16,140 bases of DNA, taken from NCBI GenBank assembly GCA_013287235.1, contig JABDEF010000026.1, positions 1 through 16,140 on the forward strand. Reading direction: 5' to 3'. This stretch comes from Gammaproteobacteria bacterium (GTDB lineage: Bacteria; Pseudomonadota; Gammaproteobacteria; DSM-16500). Numbering within the stretch: position 1 is the stretch's first letter; the number at the start of each line of letters is the position of its first letter. Below the pieces are notes generated by a model. It was not told the DNA's origin and did not search any database. It was given only the letters and a program-made list of their open reading frames with translations. A program made the translations under genes and the position numbers. Of this stretch, positions 13,653 to 16,140 are shown piece by piece.

Positions 13653-14894
13653 TCATCCCGTATTTTCAGGAATAGCACGCTTTAGCGTAAACAATATTGG
13701 TATTATGATACACACACTTAATGTTAAAAGCAAAACAGGCATGGTATCGTGGGTAATACCTATTATCCAGAGAGAGACGGCTGCGCTTACTCCCATTAGG
13801 CCATAGGTACGCATTATCATACCTTGAGAATTACTCAATCTTTCCTCCAATCCAATTCTATCTAAAAGAGCAAGCGCAAAGACTTCATAAAAAAATGCGG
13901 CAATGGTAACAAATGTTAAAAGCAAAATTTCTCCTATGCCGATTTCAGTCATTGATATGCCCCACTGCCAATAGCTTACACCGATAATGGATAATCCAAC
14001 AAATATTGCATTAAAAATCCCATTCCACGTAATACTGATTTTTTTGGTATTTTTTGTCGAATGAATCGAAATGCTTGCATATCGATTCCAACTCATTTGA
14101 ATATTGAAAATTCGACAAAAATATGCAGCGATCGATACTCCGAGATAATAAAAAGCTAGAATGTAAGAAGTAAAAAAATCTGATACTTCATGAGCTAGAC
14201 TAAAAATAATTACTTGAGTACCAATAGTTAAAAAAGCAACCGAAGCGGCTAATCGCCAATACCAAATTTTATTATATTTTGACACGACTTCAGTTTTTAA
14301 AGATTCAGATGATTTATTTGTCATTACCGAGTTCTTGTTAATACTTAAATCAATTAATCCAGCAATAAACTGCAAGCAAGAATCGATTATTAGCGCAGTC
14401 GCTATTCCGAGTTCAATGCCTAAAATACTCCATGCAATAAGTCCTCCAATCATTCCAGAATAATATCCTAATTCAACCCACGCAATTTTTTGCTGTTGAC
14501 CTGCAACAGCTGCGGCTCGTAATACACGGGAGTAAAACCAAAATCCAAAACGAATGCACAAAAGTGCAAAAAATACGAATGCTGCGGTATCAGTTAGTTT
14601 TCCTTCAAAAGAATAAGTATTAAAAATTCCAAGAAGCACTAACGAAATAATTCCTGCTAAAATAGCAAAGGATCGTGCAACAGAGCCTGAGATTTTTTTA
14701 GGAATGATTTGTAAAAATAACAGTCCAAATACCGTTCCAATAAAAAAAGCCAGTACAGAGCCTCCATGAAGAAGGGAGTTGTCAATAATGTTTACTCCTT
14801 TCCCCAGTATCACTCCACCACCAATGGCTGCTAAAAAATTGGAAACAGCAGATAAATAATATTTCACATCTTGTGATTTTTCTTTCATTATCAT
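13653..14894 (-). CDS. 12-TM transporter, MFS-like
   Basis: This 413-residue protein has about twelve hydrophobic segments (near 14-30, 44-62, 70-92, 102-122, 140-158, 162-182, 213-235, 243-262, 288-308, 318-345, 362-381 and 384-404). A hydrophilic central loop (183-210) separates two six-helix halves, the major facilitator arrangement. There is no textbook MFS motif A, so the subfamily and substrate are unassigned. Two in-frame ATGs are close together; the second (14886-14888) is about 7 bases from an AGAGA on the minus strand and may be the true start. The gene is convergent with the small plus-strand genes at its 3' end and divergent from the Old Yellow Enzyme remnant at its 5' end. It would export or import a small molecule across the inner membrane. 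Confidence 0.8.
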   Translation of the reverse strand: MIMKEKSQDVKYYLSAVSNFLAAIGGGVILGKGVNIIDNSLLHGGSVLAFFIGTVFGLLFLQIIPKKISGSVARSFAILAGIISLVLLGIFNTYSFEGKLTDTAAFVFFALLCIRFGFWFYSRVLRAAAVAGQQQKIAWVELGYYSGMIGGLIAWSILGIELGIATALIIDSCLQFIAGLIDLSINKNSVMTNKSSESLKTEVVSKYNKIWYWRLAASVAFLTIGTQVIIFSLAHEVSDFFTSYILAFYYLGVSIAAYFCRIFNIQMSWNRYASISIHSTKNTKKISITWNGIFNAIFVGLSIIGVSYWQWGISMTEIGIGEILLLTFVTIAAFFYEVFALALLDRIGLEERLSNSQGMIMRTYGLMGVSAAVSLWIIGITHDTMPVLLLTLSVCIIIPILFTLKRAIPENTG

Positions 14895-14920
14895 TTCTCT
14901 AAATACGTACTGAAAATAGC

Positions 14921-14949
14921 ATATTCTCTTTTACCGTTTGGTGTGTCAA
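14921..14949 (-). promoter_or_regulatory. Possible promoter of the transporter gene
   Basis: On the minus strand a perfect -35 TTGACA (14944-14949) is followed after 17 bp by GAATAT (14921-14926), a poor -10. TATGCT lies nearby at a longer spacing. The good -35 and position upstream of the start support it; the -10 does not. Confidence 0.35.
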
Positions 14950-15081
14950 CTACTTGATGATAGGATGGGTTATATTTTACTTTGAAGAGATATTGATCAG
15001 TCAACGCGCGCGAGAATTTTTTTACACGAACGAAAATCCACCAATGTGGAACAAACAACAGGAACTGAAGTTAAGGCCATT

Positions 15082-15412
15082 GTGAAACACCTGAAAATAT
15101 GGCACGTTTTGGTTTAGAAATTATTTCTGCTTGTGGTAAAATCATTGGTTTTAATCGTATTGGTTTGAGATTGTCGCCAGGCGGACACATGAGTGGAATT
15201 GTTACGGATTACAAAGATCAATTTATATATCAGCATTTGCTGAAAGAATTAAATAAAATTCCGATTGCATATATTCATACGGGGATTTTTGATGATTCAA
15301 TGGTATTTTCTGAACTTGATGGTCTAACAGCAACGTCGTTTTTAAGAAAATATTACTCGAATACAGTATGATCCATCTATGTTAAATGCAATATTATAAA
15401 TATATTGGAAAT
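15082..15412 (+). pseudogene. Degraded partial copy of the Old Yellow Enzyme gene
   Basis: Bases 15082-15364 align without gaps to 8711-8993 of the intact gene; by hand I count about 19 mismatches in 283 positions, roughly twelve of them synonymous. The copy then jumps from the equivalent of 8993 to the equivalent of about 9136 (CAGTATGATC...ATGTTAAAT), losing some 140 bp and causing an early stop at 15369-15371, and resembles the gene's extreme 3' end down to about 15412. The first 195 or so codons are absent. The N-terminal and FMN-phosphate regions are missing, so no enzyme can result. The mostly synonymous differences suggest it evolved as a working gene in a related plasmid before breaking. 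Confidence 0.9.
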
Positions 15413-15416
15413 TAAT

Positions 15417-16130
15417 ATGCAAAGAAATAAAAGAACAATACAGTTTACTGGTGAACAAATAAAAAAATATTCATCCTCAGAAATATCTGGAACAGGATAT
15501 TTAGCGTATCGAGATATAATAAAATTTTCTTTATTCAATGAAGTGATTTTTTCGAAAGTTTTAGATTTAGGGTGTGGTGCAGGACGCTCAACAAAATTTT
15601 TATCTAAATTCTGTGATAAAGTTTCTGGTGTGGATATATCTGAAGGGATGTTGAATATCGCAGAAAAAGCTCTTCCAGATCATAAATTCTATATTAATAA
15701 CCATAAAGATGAAACTTATCCATTTTCTCCTTATACTGTTATATATTCAATTTTAATGTTTTTCCACTTTTCTAATATTGAAGATATAAGACAGGAATTA
15801 AAAAAATGTTTTGATTCATTAATTAACTTAGGATATTTAATAATAATTAACGGAACTCGAAATTTATATACACAAAATTATCTTTCGGTTAAAGGGATAG
15901 GAAAGCCGCCAGAGAATGATGGTGATGCATGTGAGGTTGAGTTGAAATCCATTGATTGCAAAGTCAAAGATTATTTTTGGAATGAAAATACTATTATCGA
16001 GGGTGCCAAACAATCTGGATTTACTTTTGTCGCATCACATTATCCTTTAGGCAAAAATGAAGATACTCAAGAATATAAAGATGAACTTGAGTTTCCTCCA
16101 TATTATTATCTGGCATTTAAAAAAATATGA
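15417..16130 (+). CDS. Class I SAM-dependent methyltransferase
   Basis: This 237-residue protein (from ATG 15417) has the Rossmann-fold methyltransferase pattern: motif I VLDLGCGAG (48-56), the acidic end of strand 2 in GVDIS (71-75), a YSILMFFHF strand/helix near motif IV (about 110-118), and a LGYLIIINGT strand (about 139-148). It is typical of small-molecule methyltransferases (UbiE/COQ5-like Methyltransf_11/25). An in-frame TTG lies four codons upstream (15405), but the ATG with GGAA 6 bases before it is preferred. The start sits right behind, and slightly overlaps, the tail of the Old Yellow Enzyme remnant, so the gene probably came in together with that copy. Substrate unknown. Confidence 0.85.
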   Translation: MQRNKRTIQFTGEQIKKYSSSEISGTGYLAYRDIIKFSLFNEVIFSKVLDLGCGAGRSTKFLSKFCDKVSGVDISEGMLNIAEKALPDHKFYINNHKDETYPFSPYTVIYSILMFFHFSNIEDIRQELKKCFDSLINLGYLIIINGTRNLYTQNYLSVKGIGKPPENDGDACEVELKSIDCKVKDYFWNENTIIEGAKQSGFTFVASHYPLGKNEDTQEYKDELEFPPYYYLAFKKI

Positions 16131-16140
16131 CTCAATCAAG

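Overview
The window looks like part of an AT-rich plasmid, or plasmid-derived island, from a gammaproteobacterium. The mix of a Ti-type (MOBQ) mobilization module, a RelE/HigB-type toxin-antitoxin pair, a ParA operon and an ankyrin-like protein would suit the Legionellales or similar host-associated bacteria. This placement is inferred from gene content and base composition; no rRNA or core gene is present to confirm it.

Left part (1-4.4 kb, visibly richer in G+C): an IS91-family HUH (Y2) transposase, cut by the window edge, faces a Ti-type TraA relaxase-helicase on the minus strand. TraA loses similarity exactly at a CAAG tetranucleotide (937-940), the kind of target IS91 elements use, so the relaxase appears to have been truncated by this element. 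Between traA and a divergent TraD-like mobilization gene lies a good oriT candidate: an inverted repeat followed by GCGCCCTT. A frameshifted VirB1-like lytic transglycosylase remnant follows, then a toxin-antitoxin pair whose operator overlaps its promoter.

Middle part (4.4-8.1 kb, very AT-rich): a non-coding stretch carries GTAC half-sites repeated every 12-13 bp in five clusters (about 4854-5379). It is followed by parA and, 4 bp later, a gene for a 475-residue protein with a central winged-helix-like domain. The GTAC array reappears inside that gene with a 12-bp period (four codons), confined to two apparently disordered linkers. A perfect 12-bp inverted repeat lies beside the second cluster. 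I read this as an unusual partition or replication module whose DNA sites lie both upstream of parA and within the partner protein's coding sequence. It is the most novel item in the window.

Right part (8.1-16.1 kb): accessory genes on the plus strand encode an Old Yellow Enzyme, a TMP-synthase-like protein, an ankyrin-like protein, a 24-residue amphipathic peptide, a class IV PLP aminotransferase, a peptide deformylase, and two small proteins I do not recognise. A 12-TM transporter lies on the minus strand. Beyond it are a degraded second copy of part of the Old Yellow Enzyme gene and a SAM methyltransferase. Together these could form a small-molecule biosynthesis and export island with deformylase as self-protection, but that is speculation.
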